DNA of 64,000 nt from Bordetella genomosp. 12 (GTDB lineage: Bacteria; Pseudomonadota; Gammaproteobacteria; Burkholderiales; Burkholderiaceae_B): NCBI RefSeq assembly GCF_002261355.1, contig NZ_NEVU01000003.1, forward strand, positions 1,302,001 through 1,366,000. The letters run 5' to 3'. The notes beneath the pieces were generated by a model. The model saw only the letters and a list, made by a program, of their open reading frames with translations. It did no database searches and was not told the DNA's origin. Below, one piece after another: positions 26,062 through 36,013 of the stretch. The translations under genes were made by a program, and so were the position numbers. How positions within the stretch are numbered: the stretch's first letter is position 1; every line of letters begins with the position of its first letter.

Positions 26062-27555
26062 ATGAACAAGCTCAATCACTACATCAACGGCCAGCGTCAC
26101 GAAGGCCGTGCCGGCCGCTACACCGAGGGCTACAACCCGGCCACCGGCGAAGTCATCAACTCCGTCGCGCTGGCCTCGGCCGAAGACGTGGGCACGGCCG
26201 TGGCCGCGGCCAAGGCCGCCTACCCCGCCTGGTCCGAAACGCCCGCGCTCAAGCGCGCCCGCATCCTGTTCAACTTCAAGGCCCTGCTGGACCAGCATCA
26301 GGACGAACTGGCCGCCCTCATCACGCGCGAGCACGGCAAAGTGTTCTCCGACGCCAAGGGGGAAGTCACCCGCGGCATCGAGGTGGTCGAATTTGCTTGC
26401 GGCATTCCGCAATTGCTCAAGGGCCAGTACAGCGACCAGATCGGCGGCGGCATCGACAACTGGAGCATGCGCCAGCCGCTGGGCGTGGTGGCCGGGATCA
26501 CGCCCTTCAATTTCCCCATGATGGTGCCGTGCTGGATGTTCCCCGTGGCACTGGCCTGCGGCAACACCTTCATTCTCAAACCCTCCGAACGCGATCCCTC
26601 CGTATCGCTGCGCCTGGCCGAGCTCCTCAAGGAGGCCGGGCTGCCCGATGGCGTGTTCAACGTGGTGCAGGGCGACAAGATCGCCGTGGACGCGCTCATC
26701 GCCCACCCGGATGTGGAGGCGCTGTCCTTCGTCGGGTCGACGCCCATCGCCGAGTACATCTACGCCGAAGGCACGCGCCGGGGCAAACGCGTGCAGGCCC
26801 TGGGCGGCGCCAAGAATCACCTGGTGGTGATGCCTGACGCCGATCTGGATCAGGTCACCGACGCGCTCATGGGCGCGGCCTATGGCTCGGCCGGCGAACG
26901 CTGCATGGCCATCTCGGTCGCGGTGGTGGTCGGCGACGTGGCCGACAAAGTCATCGAGCGCCTCAAGCCCCGCGTGGCCGCCCTCATCGTCAAGGACGGC
27001 ATGCAGGCCGACGCCGAAATGGGGCCGCTGGTCACCGCGCAGCATCGCAAGAAGGTGCTGGGTTACATCGAAGACGGCATTGCCGCCGGCGCCACGCTGG
27101 TGGCCGATGGCCGCGACCTGACGGTGCCCGGCAATGAGCAGGGCTTCTTCCTGGGCGGCACGCTGTTTGACCACGTCACGCCACAGATGAACGTCTACCG
27201 CGAAGAGATCTTCGGACCGGTGCTGTGCGTGGTGCGCGTGCCGGATTTCGCCGCGGCGGTCGAGCTCATCAACAGCCATGAATTCGGCAACGGCGTGTCC
27301 TGCTTCACGTCGGATGGCGGCATCGCACGCGCCTTCGCGCGCCAGATCAAGGTCGGCATGGTGGGCATCAACGTGCCCATCCCCGTGCCCATGGCGTGGC
27401 ACTCCTTCGGCGGCTGGAAGCGCTCGCTGTTTGGCGACCACCACGCCTATGGCGAAGAAGGCGTGCGCTTCTATTCGCGCTACAAGAGCGTGATGCAGCG
27501 CTGGCCCGACAGCATCGCCAAAGGCGCGGAGTTCACCATGCCGGTCGCCAAGTAA
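26062..27555 (+). CDS. mmsA: CoA-acylating methylmalonate-semialdehyde dehydrogenase
   Basis: Aldehyde dehydrogenase of 497 aa in the MmsA/IolA group, converting malonate or methylmalonate semialdehyde to acetyl- or propionyl-CoA. Typical segments: NHYINGQ at the N-terminus, [37 protein letters not shown], and the catalytic cysteine in [11 protein letters not shown]. With the aminotransferase upstream it completes degradation of beta-alanine-type substrates. Start at ATG 26062. A strong terminator follows. Confidence 0.95.
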   Translation: MNKLNHYINGQRHEGRAGRYTEGYNPATGEVINSVALASAEDVGTAVAAAKAAYPAWSETPALKRARILFNFKALLDQHQDELAALITREHGKVFSDAKGEVTRGIEVVEFACGIPQLLKGQYSDQIGGGIDNWSMRQPLGVVAGITPFNFPMMVPCWMFPVALACGNTFILKPSERDPSVSLRLAELLKEAGLPDGVFNVVQGDKIAVDALIAHPDVEALSFVGSTPIAEYIYAEGTRRGKRVQALGGAKNHLVVMPDADLDQVTDALMGAAYGSAGERCMAISVAVVVGDVADKVIERLKPRVAALIVKDGMQADAEMGPLVTAQHRKKVLGYIEDGIAAGATLVADGRDLTVPGNEQGFFLGGTLFDHVTPQMNVYREEIFGPVLCVVRVPDFAAAVELINSHEFGNGVSCFTSDGGIARAFARQIKVGMVGINVPIPVPMAWHSFGGWKRSLFGDHHAYGEEGVRFYSRYKSVMQRWPDSIAKGAEFTMPVAK

Positions 27556-27566
27556 AACCGGCTGGC

Positions 27567-27592
27567 AAAGGCGGGCCCCGGCCCGCCTTTTT
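27567..27592 (+). terminator. Intrinsic terminator after mmsA
   Basis: AAGGCGGGCC and GGCCCGCCTT form a 10-bp stem around a CC loop, with the run of T starting in the stem and continuing after it. It ends the aminotransferase-mmsA operon, 11 bases after the mmsA stop. Confidence 0.9.
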
Positions 27593-27662
27593 CTATGCGG
27601 CGGACGGCGCGCATTCTTATGCTGCGTTCTTCCGCGAAGACGTTTCCCGAAGAGGTCTGGCA

Positions 27663-29165
27663 ATGCGTATTGGCATAGGCGGTTTTCAGCACGAAACGAA
27701 TACTTTCGCCCCCTCCCGGGCCGCGTGGGAAGATTTCGCGGACAAAGGCGGCGGCTGGCCCAAGCTGGTGAGCGGGCCAGCCCTGTTCGAGGCCGTCGCC
27801 GGCGCCAATATCCCCATCGCGGGCTTTATCGACGCGATGCGCGGCCACACCCTGCTGCCGACGACCTGGGCGGCGGCCAGCCCGTCGGGCCCGGTCACCC
27901 GCGATGCCTTCGAACGCATCAGCACCCTGATTCTGGAAGGCCTGCGCCAGGCCATGCCCCTGGACGGCGTCTACCTCGACCTGCACGGCGCGATGGTCAC
28001 CGAGCACCTGGACGATGGCGAAGGCGAGTTGCTGCGCCGCGTGCGGGCGCTGATCGGCCCGGACATCCCGCTGGTGGCCAGCCTGGACCTGCACGCCAAC
28101 GTGACACGCAACATGCTGCGCCACGCCGATGGCATGGTCTGTTATCGCACCTACCCGCATGTGGACATGGCCGACACGGGTGCCCGCAGCGCACGCTTTC
28201 TGCAACAGCGGCTCGACGGCATGCCACGGCCCTATGCCGCCTGGCGCAGCCTGCCCTACCTGATCTCGCTATGTTGGCAATCGACGGATATCGAGCCGGC
28301 GCGCAGCCTGTACCGCCTGCTCGATGAACTGGAAGGGCGCGCCGCCTTCAGCCTGTCTTTTGCCACCGGTTTTCCCGCCGCCGACTTCCCTGATTGCGCA
28401 CCATCGGTCTGGGCCTACGGGCATAGCCAGAGCGACGCCGATGCGGCCGCCGATGAAATGACGCGCGCGGTCCTCAACGCCGAGGACGACTTTGGCGGAC
28501 ACCTCTACACCCCCGACGAAGCGGTGCTGGAAGCCATGCGCGTGGCCGGCTCGGCCACCAAGCCCGTGGTGATCGCCGATGCCCAGGACAACCCGGGCGC
28601 AGGCGGCAGTTCGGACACCACCGGCCTGTTGCGCGCCTTGATCCGCAACCGCGCCCGCCAGGCGGCCATCGGCCTGATCGTCGACCCCGAGGCGGCGCTT
28701 GCGGCGCATCGCGCGGGCGTGGGCAAGACAGTGCGCATTGCACTGGGTGGACACTCGGGTATTCCCGATGACGAGCCGCTGGTCGCGGACTTTATCGTCG
28801 AGAAGATTTCCGATGGCCGCTTCGACACGCATGGTCCTTTCTATCGCGGCTTTCACATGGATCTGGGGCCCAGCGCCTGCCTGCGCATCGACGATGTGCG
28901 CATTGTGGTGGCCAGCGTCAAGGTCCAGATGGCCGATCAGGAGATGTTCCGCTTTGCCGGCATAGAGCCGCAGCGCGCCGCCATTCTCGTGCTCAAGAGC
29001 ACGGCGCATTTCCGCGCCGACTTCACCGGAATCGCCGATCGCATTCTCGTCTGCGCGGCACCGGGTTCCATGCTCATGGATGCGGCCAAACAACCGTGGA
29101 CACGGCTGCGACACGGCATCAGAATGGCACCTTGCGGTCCGGAGTTCACGCATCCGACCGCGTGA
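27663..29165 (+). CDS. MlrC-like M81 family metallopeptidase (first copy)
   Basis: Protein of 500 aa of the M81/MlrC family, named for the microcystin linear-peptide hydrolase. Visible metal-site candidates are GGFQHETNTF near the N-terminus, VYLDLHGAMV, SLDLHANVTRNML, YRTYPHVDMADTG and ADAQDNPGAGGSSDTTGLL, all usual for the family. It is placed directly before a peptide/opine ABC importer and has a counterpart after it. It would be cytoplasmic, as no signal peptide is visible. True substrates of this family in non-microcystin degraders are unknown. Confidence 0.88.
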   Translation: MRIGIGGFQHETNTFAPSRAAWEDFADKGGGWPKLVSGPALFEAVAGANIPIAGFIDAMRGHTLLPTTWAAASPSGPVTRDAFERISTLILEGLRQAMPLDGVYLDLHGAMVTEHLDDGEGELLRRVRALIGPDIPLVASLDLHANVTRNMLRHADGMVCYRTYPHVDMADTGARSARFLQQRLDGMPRPYAAWRSLPYLISLCWQSTDIEPARSLYRLLDELEGRAAFSLSFATGFPAADFPDCAPSVWAYGHSQSDADAAADEMTRAVLNAEDDFGGHLYTPDEAVLEAMRVAGSATKPVVIADAQDNPGAGGSSDTTGLLRALIRNRARQAAIGLIVDPEAALAAHRAGVGKTVRIALGGHSGIPDDEPLVADFIVEKISDGRFDTHGPFYRGFHMDLGPSACLRIDDVRIVVASVKVQMADQEMFRFAGIEPQRAAILVLKSTAHFRADFTGIADRILVCAAPGSMLMDAAKQPWTRLRHGIRMAPCGPEFTHPTA

Positions 29166-29247
29166 AAACCCTTATCACCGCCGCGCGCGGTTCGTTCACA
29201 ACAAAGGCGTCCGCAAGGCGCCTGCTTGCAGAATCAGGGGAATATCC

Positions 29248-30813
29248 ATGTTGAAGATCGTTCGAGCGGCTTTCGTTGCAGGCGCAACGTTGATGGCGGC
29301 GCACGGCGCATATGCCGACACCACCATCAAGGCCGTCATGCATTCGCCTTTGCGCCTGACCGACCCGCATGCCACGACGGCGTACATCACGACCTGGCAT
29401 GGCTACATGATCTACGACACCTTGCTGGCGACCGACGCGGACAACAAGATCCAGCCGCAGATGCTGGAGAAGTGGGAAGTCTCGCCCGATGGCAAGACCT
29501 ACACCATGACCTTGCGCGACGGCCTGAAGTGGCACGACGGCAAGCCGGTCACTTCGGACGACTGTGTGGCTTCGATCAAGCGCTGGGCCGCCGGCGACGG
29601 CATGGGACGCACCCTGCTCAAGTTCACCGACAGCATCGAAAAGGTGGATGACAAGCACTTCCGCATTGTCATGAAAGAGCCCACGGATCTGGCGTTGCGC
29701 GCCCTGTCCAAGCCCACGGGCACGGCCGCCTTCATGATGCCCAAGCGCGTGGCCGACCAGCCCATCGGCCAGCCGATCACCGACATGACCGGTTCGGGTC
29801 CGTTCAAGGTGGCGGAGTTCAAGCCGGGCGTCAAGACGGTCTATGTCAAGAACGCCGATTACGTGCCGCGCAAAGAGCCGGCCAGCGGCCTGGCGGGCGG
29901 CAAAGTGGTCAACGTGGACCGCGTCGAATGGGAAGTCATGCCGGATGCGCTGACCACGGCCAACTCGCTGCTCAACGGCGAGATCGATTTCGTGGAGCAA
30001 TTCCCCTACGACCTGCTGCCCATGGTCGAGGGCCACAAAGAGCTCAAGGAAGAGACCTTGAGCCCGGTGGGTTACTTCACGATGTACCGCTTCAATTTCA
30101 AGTATCCCCCGTTCGACAACAAGAAGATCCGCCAGGCCGCCATGTACGCCATCGGCCAGGAGGATGTCATGCGCGCGCTGGTCGGCAACCCCAAGTACTG
30201 GCAGACCTGCGCCTCGCTGTGGGGTTGCGGCACGCCGCTGCAAAGCGATATCGGCAAGGAAATGACCGTTCCGTCCAATATCGAGAAAGCCAAGGCGCTG
30301 CTCAAGGAGGCCGGCTACGACAACACCCCCATCCTCATCATGCATGCCACCGACGTCGGCACGCTCAGCGCTCAGCCGGTGGTGATGGCCCAGGCCCTGC
30401 GCAAGGCGGGCTTTAACGTCAATCTGCAGGCCATGGACTGGCAAAGCGTGGCCACGCGCCGCGCCTCCAAGGCCGCGCCCGCCGAAGGCGGCTGGAACAT
30501 GCTGAACACCAACTGGTACGCCACCGACATCATGGATCCGGTGCGTTCGGCCCCCGCCGCGGCCAACGGCGACAACGCCTGGTTCGGCTGGCCCGATCTG
30601 CCGGAGATCGAAGCGCTGCGCACCAAATTCGCGCTGACCTCCGATCCGGCCGAGCAAAAGAAAATCGCCGACGAGGCGCAACGCGTCGGTATCGACGAAG
30701 GCCTCTACGTGCCGCTGGGCCAGATGGCCGTGCCGACGGTCTACTCCGACAAACTCAGCGGTCTGGTGCACGCCCCCGTCTTTGCTTTCTGGAACGTGAA
30801 GAAGGCCCCCTGA
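29248..30813 (+). CDS. ABC transporter substrate-binding protein (DppA/OppA family)
   Basis: Periplasmic solute-binding protein of 521 aa (SBP_bac_5 fold). Signal peptide MLKIVRAAFVAGATLMAAHG with cleavage after AYA. Mature features include DPHATTAYITTWHGYMIYDTL, the YTMTLRDGLKWHDGKPVTSDD segment typical of the family, and a late KKIADEAQRVG stretch. ATG 29248 has AGGGGAA upstream. It leads the transporter genes. The ligand is probably a peptide, opine or amino-acid derivative. Confidence 0.93.
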   Translation: MLKIVRAAFVAGATLMAAHGAYADTTIKAVMHSPLRLTDPHATTAYITTWHGYMIYDTLLATDADNKIQPQMLEKWEVSPDGKTYTMTLRDGLKWHDGKPVTSDDCVASIKRWAAGDGMGRTLLKFTDSIEKVDDKHFRIVMKEPTDLALRALSKPTGTAAFMMPKRVADQPIGQPITDMTGSGPFKVAEFKPGVKTVYVKNADYVPRKEPASGLAGGKVVNVDRVEWEVMPDALTTANSLLNGEIDFVEQFPYDLLPMVEGHKELKEETLSPVGYFTMYRFNFKYPPFDNKKIRQAAMYAIGQEDVMRALVGNPKYWQTCASLWGCGTPLQSDIGKEMTVPSNIEKAKALLKEAGYDNTPILIMHATDVGTLSAQPVVMAQALRKAGFNVNLQAMDWQSVATRRASKAAPAEGGWNMLNTNWYATDIMDPVRSAPAAANGDNAWFGWPDLPEIEALRTKFALTSDPAEQKKIADEAQRVGIDEGLYVPLGQMAVPTVYSDKLSGLVHAPVFAFWNVKKAP

Positions 30814-30827
30814 TTCACGTCTTACTC

Positions 30828-30869
30828 GGCCCGCGCGCGGCGATGCGCGGGCCGGCCGCCGCGGCGGCC
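30828..30869. repeat. Two adjacent GC hairpins between binding-protein and permease genes
   Basis: GGCCCGCGC/GCGCGGGCC (30828-30853, 9-bp stem) is followed at once by a 16-base perfect palindrome, GGCCGCCGCGGCGGCC (30854-30869). There is no T-tract. Placement after the binding-protein gene of an ABC operon fits a known pattern, in which such hairpins stabilise the 5' cistron or partly block read-through so that the receptor is made in excess. Confidence 0.65.
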
Positions 30870-30888
30870 CATTCAAGGGGAAAACAAT

Positions 30889-31830
30889 ATGCTGGCTTTC
30901 GTATTGCGCCGGCTGCTGGCCACCATTCCGGTTCTCATCATGGTGGCGGTAGTCGTCTTTGCTATCTTGCGTTTCAGCCCGGGGGATCCGGCCATCATCA
31001 TGGCCGGCGACGGCGCCACACCGGACCGTGTCGCGCAGATCCGCCAGACCATGGGGCTGGACCAGCCCCTGATCAAGCAGTTCTTCATCTGGGGCGGCAA
31101 TCTGCTGCAAGGCGATATGGGCACCTCCCTGATGTCCGGTGTTCCCGTGCGGCAACTCATCGGCCAGCGCCTGGAACCGTCGCTCAGCTTGGCCGTGATC
31201 ACGCTCATTCTTACGTTGATCATTGCCATTCCGCTGGGCGTGCTGGCGGCCTGGCGGCGCGGCAAGCTGCTCGACCGCATGGTCATGGGCTTTTCCGTAC
31301 TGGGTTTTTCGGTGCCGGTATTCGTGACGGGCTACCTGCTCATCTGGGCTTTCGCGATCAAGCTGGGGTGGTTCAACGTCCAGGGCTACACACCGCTGGC
31401 GCAAGGCTTCTGGCCGTATCTGCACCGTCTGATCCTGCCCTCGCTGGCCCTGTCGACGGTCTACATCGCGCTGATCGCGCGCATCACGCGCACCAGTGTG
31501 ATCGAAGTCATGGGAGAGGACTATATCCGCACCGCGCGGGCCAAAGGCCTGGGCGAGACCGGCGTTCTGCTGGGCCATGCGCTGCGTAACGCCGCCGTCC
31601 CCATCGCCACGGTGGTCGGCGTCGGGGTGGCGCTGCTGATCAGCGGCGTGGTGGTCACCGAGTCGGTCTTCAACATCCCTGGTCTGGGCCGTCTGGTCGT
31701 CGAAGCCGTGCTGGCGCGCGACTATCCCGTGATTCAGGGCCTGACTTTGTTCTTCGCCTTCGTTTACGTATTCATCAATCTGCTTGTCGATTGCGCCTAT
31801 ACGGTGTTCGACCCGCGCATCCGGTACTGA
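30889..31830 (+). CDS. ABC transporter permease (DppB family)
   Basis: Inner-membrane permease of 313 aa with about six hydrophobic segments. The N-terminus MLAFVLRRLLATIPVLIMVA is standard for DppB/OppB, and the EAA loop reads DYIRTARAKGLGETGVLLGHALRN. AAGGGGAAAA precedes ATG 30889. The partner permease follows after two bases. Confidence 0.94.
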   Translation: MLAFVLRRLLATIPVLIMVAVVVFAILRFSPGDPAIIMAGDGATPDRVAQIRQTMGLDQPLIKQFFIWGGNLLQGDMGTSLMSGVPVRQLIGQRLEPSLSLAVITLILTLIIAIPLGVLAAWRRGKLLDRMVMGFSVLGFSVPVFVTGYLLIWAFAIKLGWFNVQGYTPLAQGFWPYLHRLILPSLALSTVYIALIARITRTSVIEVMGEDYIRTARAKGLGETGVLLGHALRNAAVPIATVVGVGVALLISGVVVTESVFNIPGLGRLVVEAVLARDYPVIQGLTLFFAFVYVFINLLVDCAYTVFDPRIRY

Positions 31831-31832
31831 AC

Positions 31833-32726
31833 ATGCAGACAGACGCCCTGAACGATCACGCGCTGCCCGGCAGCGGCAGCCCGAACGCCGGCGCCTGGCA
31901 GCGCCTGCGCGCGGAACTGCGCAGCTGGCCCGTCCTGATTTCTCTGGCCATTCTCGTGCTGGTGGTGGCCGCCGCCGTGTTCGCCCCCTGGATAGGCACC
32001 ACCGACCCGACCGCCATCAACCCGGGCGCCCGCCTCAAGCCCCCCTTTGGCGAATACTTCTTCGGCACCGACGCTTTCGGCCGCGATGTCTGGTCGCGCG
32101 TGGTCTACGGCGCACGCATCTCGCTGGTCGCGGGCCTGGGCGCGGCGCTCATCAGCGTGGGGCTGGGGCTGGTCATCGGCGTCATCGCCGGCTGGTTCCG
32201 CAGCCTGGACGGCATCATCATGCGCACCATGGACGCCATCATGGCCATCCCCGGCATTTTGCTGGCCATCGCCCTGGTGTCGGTCGGCGGCGCCAGCCTG
32301 ACGACGGTGCTCGTGGCCATCACCATCCCGGAGATCCCGCGTGTGGTGCGCCTGGTGCGCGGCCAGATCCTGAGCGTGCGTGAAGAGCCTTATGTCGAGG
32401 CCGCGCTGGCGCTGGGCACCCCGCTGCCCTTGCTGCTGTGGCGGCACATGGTGCCCAGCACCATTGCGCCCCTCACCGTGCAGGGCACCTACGTCTTCGC
32501 CTCAGCCATGCTGACCGAGGCCATCCTGAGTTTCCTCGGCGCGGGCATCCCGCCCGAGATTCCCTCCTGGGGCAACATCATGTCCGAAGGCCGCATGTAC
32601 TTCCGCATGCTGCCCGGGCTGATTCTTTTCCCCGGGCTGATGCTGTCGCTGACCGTGCTGTCGGTCAACATGCTGGGCGACGCCCTGCGCGACGCGCTCG
32701 ACCCCAAGATGGTCCGACGGAGCTGA
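31833..32726 (+). CDS. ABC transporter permease (DppC family)
   Basis: Second permease, 297 aa, with a transmembrane anchor at about residues 28-50, the conserved FFGTDAFGRDVWSRVVYGAR segment after it, and the EAA loop EPYVEAALALGTPLPLLLWRHM. ATG 31833 is two bases after the upstream stop. The C-terminus NMLGDALRDALDPKM is typical of DppC. Confidence 0.94.
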   Translation: MQTDALNDHALPGSGSPNAGAWQRLRAELRSWPVLISLAILVLVVAAAVFAPWIGTTDPTAINPGARLKPPFGEYFFGTDAFGRDVWSRVVYGARISLVAGLGAALISVGLGLVIGVIAGWFRSLDGIIMRTMDAIMAIPGILLAIALVSVGGASLTTVLVAITIPEIPRVVRLVRGQILSVREEPYVEAALALGTPLPLLLWRHMVPSTIAPLTVQGTYVFASAMLTEAILSFLGAGIPPEIPSWGNIMSEGRMYFRMLPGLILFPGLMLSLTVLSVNMLGDALRDALDPKMVRRS

Positions 32727-32728
32727 TC

Positions 32729-34378
32729 ATGCACACCTCTTCCAGCGATGCCGTCCTGTCCATCCAGCACCTCACCGTGCAGGTACAGGGCGCTGGCACT
32801 TGCGTCGTGAACGACCTCAGCCTGCAAGTCCGGCCCGGTGAAACGGTCTGTGTCGTGGGCGAGTCCGGTTCCGGCAAGTCCGTGACCTCGCTCGCCACGA
32901 TGGGCCTGTTGCCGCCCGGGGTGCTCAAGGTGCAACGCGGCAGCATCCAGGTCGACGGCGAGGACGTCGTGCAGGCCACGCCGCGCCGCCTGCGCCAGAT
33001 GCGCGCCACCCACATGGCCATGGTGTTTCAGGAGCCCATGACGGCGCTCAACCCGGTGCACACCGTGGGCCGCCAGGTCGATGAGGTGCTGCGGCTGCAC
33101 CGCAAGCAGATGAGTCGCGCGCAACGCCACGATAAGGTGCTGGACATGTTCCGGTCGGTGCATCTGCCCGATGTCGAACGCGTCTACGACTCCTATCCGC
33201 ACCAGCTCTCGGGCGGCCAGCGCCAGCGCATCGTCATCGCCATGGCGCTCATCCTCGAGCCCCGCCTGCTGATCGCCGACGAGCCCACCACGGCCCTCGA
33301 CGTCACCACGCAAAAGCAAATCCTGGCGCTCATCAAGGAGCTGCAGGACAAGCACGGCACGGCCGTGCTGTTCATCACGCACGACTTCGGCGTAGTGGCC
33401 GAGATCGCCGACCATATCGTGGTGATGAACCGCGGCAATCTCGTCGAGGCCGGCACCCGCGACGACATCCTGGCGCGGCCCCGTCAGGAGTACACCCGGC
33501 GCCTGGTGTCCTCCGTGCCCAGCCTGGTGCCCACCGAACGCGCCGCCCCCGATGGGCAGCCGGTGCTGCATGTCCAGAAGCTCGGGCGCACCTACTCCAG
33601 CAAACGCGGCCTGCTTGGCTCGGCCGGCCACTCGGTCGTGGCGGCCACCGACGTCAATCTCACGCTGCGCCGCGGCGAGATCCTCGGCATCGTGGGCGAA
33701 TCCGGCTCGGGCAAGTCCACCGTCGCACGCTGCATCATGCGTTTGATCGAGCCGACCGAAGGCTCGCTGTGCCTGGGCGGCGAGGACGTCGCGCGCGTAC
33801 AAGGCGCGGCACTGCGGCCCTTGCGCCGCCGCATTCAGATCGTGTTTCAGGATCCCTATCGCTCGCTCAATCCCCGGCGGCCGGTGGGCGAATCCATCAT
33901 CGAGGGCCTGCTCAACTTCGGCACGCCGCGCGCGCAGGCCGAAGCGCGCGCGGCCGAGATGCTGCGCGTGGTCGGCCTGAGCCCGGACGTGATGCAGCGC
34001 TACCCCCATCAATTCTCCGGCGGCCAACGCCAGCGCATCTGCATTGCGCGCGCACTGGTCATGGAGCCGGAGGTGCTGGTGGCCGACGAGGCCGTGTCGG
34101 CCCTGGACGTCTCCGTGCAGGCCCAAGTCCTCGATTTGCTCGAAGAGGTGCGCCAGCGCACCGGCGTGGGCGTGCTCTTCATCACGCATGACCTGCGGGT
34201 GGCGGCCCAGATCTGCGACACCATCATGGTGATGCAAAGCGGGCGCGTCGTGGAAACCGGCAGCGCCGCCACCGTCCTGACCCAGCCTCAACACCCCTAT
34301 ACGCGCGCCTTGATCGACGCGGCGCCAGGCCGGGGTTGGGACTTCCGTCATTTCCGTCCTCTGCAGACGGCCGCCTGA
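32729..34378 (+). CDS. Dual-domain ABC transporter ATPase (DppD-DppF fusion, GsiA-like)
   Basis: Protein of 549 aa with two complete nucleotide-binding domains, replacing separate DppD and DppF subunits. Domain 1: Walker A GESGSGKS (44-51), signature LSGGQRQRI, Walker [13 protein letters not shown]. Domain 2: Walker [10 protein letters not shown] near residue 315, signature [14 protein letters not shown], Walker [13 protein letters not shown], where Ala replaces the usual Pro. Start ATG 32729 is two bases after the permease stop. It energises import for the adjacent permease pair. Confidence 0.94.
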   Translation: MHTSSSDAVLSIQHLTVQVQGAGTCVVNDLSLQVRPGETVCVVGESGSGKSVTSLATMGLLPPGVLKVQRGSIQVDGEDVVQATPRRLRQMRATHMAMVFQEPMTALNPVHTVGRQVDEVLRLHRKQMSRAQRHDKVLDMFRSVHLPDVERVYDSYPHQLSGGQRQRIVIAMALILEPRLLIADEPTTALDVTTQKQILALIKELQDKHGTAVLFITHDFGVVAEIADHIVVMNRGNLVEAGTRDDILARPRQEYTRRLVSSVPSLVPTERAAPDGQPVLHVQKLGRTYSSKRGLLGSAGHSVVAATDVNLTLRRGEILGIVGESGSGKSTVARCIMRLIEPTEGSLCLGGEDVARVQGAALRPLRRRIQIVFQDPYRSLNPRRPVGESIIEGLLNFGTPRAQAEARAAEMLRVVGLSPDVMQRYPHQFSGGQRQRICIARALVMEPEVLVADEAVSALDVSVQAQVLDLLEEVRQRTGVGVLFITHDLRVAAQICDTIMVMQSGRVVETGSAATVLTQPQHPYTRALIDAAPGRGWDFRHFRPLQTAA

Positions 34379-34394
34379 GCCGCCCGCACAGCAT

Positions 34395-34415
34395 GGCCGG
34401 CCGCCGGGGCCGGCC
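34395..34415. repeat. GC hairpin between ATPase gene and second MlrC-like gene
   Basis: GGCCGGCC repeated as an inverted pair around GCCGG gives an 8-bp stem with a 5-base loop. No T-tract follows, so transcription probably continues into the metallopeptidase gene 24 bases on, though at a reduced level. Confidence 0.55.
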
Positions 34416-34439
34416 CCCATCAGAAAGAAGGAGCAGTAA

Positions 34440-35915
34440 ATGCGTTGGCTGTTGGCAATGATCAAGCACGAGACCAATACTTTCTCTCCCGTGCCTACGC
34501 CGCTTGCGCGTTTTTTCCGCGGCAATCCGGAGATCCTGTCGGGCGACAGCGCGATACGCGCCTACGAGAACACCGACAGTGGCCTGGGCGGCTATATCGA
34601 GGTGGCGCGGCGCGAGGGCGCGCAGATGGTGGTGCCGGTGGCGGCCGAATCCTGGCCCAGCTCGCCCACCGACGCGGCCACGCACGAAAGGCTGTGCGGC
34701 CTGATTCTGGACGAAGTGCGCAAGGGCGGGTATGACGCCATCTTGCTGGATCTGCATGGCGCCATGGTCGCCGAAGGCGTGGAGGATGCCGAAGGCGATC
34801 TGCTGCGCCGGCTGCGCGAAATCGACCCCCACACGCCGGTGGGCGTGACGCTGGACATGCACGCCAACCTCTACGAAGACATCGTCAAGAACGCCACGGT
34901 GATCACGGGCTTCCACACCTATCCGCACGTCGACATCCGCGAAAGCGGCGTGCGCGCCGCCGATGTCATCGTGCGCACCCTCAAAGGCGAGATCAAACCT
35001 GTCATGCGCTGGGGCAATGTCCCCATGCTGCCGCACATCATGTGCCAGGGCACGCACGCCGATCCGAACAAATCGCTGCAGGCGCGCTGTATCGAGCTCG
35101 AGCAAGGCGCCGTGCTGGCCGCCTCGGTCTTCGTCGGGTTTCCTCATGCGGACATCAGCGAGGCCGGGCTGTCGGCCGTGGTCTGCACCGATGACAATGC
35201 CGCGGCGGCCGAACAGTATCGCGACGAACTGCTCGACACGGCCTGGACGCGCCGTGAGCAATGGGTGTTCCATCCCGAACCGCTGGAGCCCACGATCGCG
35301 CATGCCAAGACCCTGACCGAAGGGCCGGTCGTGCTGCTGGATCACTTCGACAACACCGGCTCGGGCGGCACCATGGACACCACGGCCGTTCTGGCCGAAA
35401 TCCTGCGCCAGGGCCTGGAGAACGTGGCCTTCTATGCGCTTTGCGACCCGCAAGCCGCCGAGGCCGCGGCCGCGGCGGGCGTAGGCCAGACCATCACGCT
35501 CGAGGTGGGCGGCAAAGTAGCCATGCCGGCCCTGAAGGTCCAGAGCGCGCCGCTGACGGTCACCGGCCGCGTCAAGCTGGTCTTCGACGGGGTGTATCTG
35601 AACCGCGGCCCCATGTACCGGGGCGTGCGCAACGACACCGGGCTGACGGTAGTACTGGACACGGGCAAGGTGGAGATCGTCATCGTCTCGCGCCATCAGG
35701 AGCCTTTCGACATCAATTGCCTGCTGTCGGCCGGCATCGATCCCTTGCAGAAGCGCTACGTCGTGCTGAAGTCACGCGTGCATTGGCGGGCCGGTTTCGC
35801 CGCGATGGCCAGCGCCATCATCGAATGCACCGGCGTCGGCGTCACGACGTCGGATTACAGCCAGATTGATTTCAAACACGTCAGGCGGCCCATCTACCCG
35901 CTCGACGCCATGTGA
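34440..35915 (+). CDS. MlrC-like M81 family metallopeptidase (second copy)
   Basis: Protein of 491 aa with the same landmarks as the first copy: MIKHETNTFSP, ILLDLHGAMVAEG, TLDMHANLYEDIV, FHTYPHVDIRESG and LDHFDNTGSGGTMDTTAV. The two copies diverge outside these motifs, so they are not a recent duplication and may act on different substrates or steps. AAGGAGCAGTAA precedes the ATG. It ends the transporter module. Confidence 0.88.
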   Translation: MRWLLAMIKHETNTFSPVPTPLARFFRGNPEILSGDSAIRAYENTDSGLGGYIEVARREGAQMVVPVAAESWPSSPTDAATHERLCGLILDEVRKGGYDAILLDLHGAMVAEGVEDAEGDLLRRLREIDPHTPVGVTLDMHANLYEDIVKNATVITGFHTYPHVDIRESGVRAADVIVRTLKGEIKPVMRWGNVPMLPHIMCQGTHADPNKSLQARCIELEQGAVLAASVFVGFPHADISEAGLSAVVCTDDNAAAAEQYRDELLDTAWTRREQWVFHPEPLEPTIAHAKTLTEGPVVLLDHFDNTGSGGTMDTTAVLAEILRQGLENVAFYALCDPQAAEAAAAAGVGQTITLEVGGKVAMPALKVQSAPLTVTGRVKLVFDGVYLNRGPMYRGVRNDTGLTVVLDTGKVEIVIVSRHQEPFDINCLLSAGIDPLQKRYVVLKSRVHWRAGFAAMASAIIECTGVGVTTSDYSQIDFKHVRRPIYPLDAM

Positions 35916-35950
35916 GCCAAGCACCCCCGCGCTATACTTTCTCGGGTTTA

Positions 35951-35973
35951 CCCTTGCCGCGATGCGGCAAGGG
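35951..35973. terminator. Hairpin downstream of the transporter module
   Basis: CCCTTGCCGC and GCGGCAAGGG form a 10-bp perfect stem with a 3-base GAT loop, 35 bases after the stop of the second MlrC-like gene. No T run follows, so termination may be incomplete or need Rho. A TATACT hexamer at 35934-35939 just before it could be the -10 of a promoter for the next gene, in which case the hairpin would lie in its leader. Confidence 0.5.
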
Positions 35974-36013
35974 GCCGGCGCAGCAGGCGTCAACAACACC
36001 AACGAGGAAGAAT

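Noticed and set aside
29146-31578. An 810-codon minus-strand frame across the binding-protein and permease genes
   Set aside because: It lies opposite two clear transporter genes and crosses their intergenic hairpins; composition is artefactual.
32489-34525. A 678-codon minus-strand frame opposite the dual ATPase gene
   Set aside because: The plus strand carries two complete ABC ATPase domains; the antisense frame has none.
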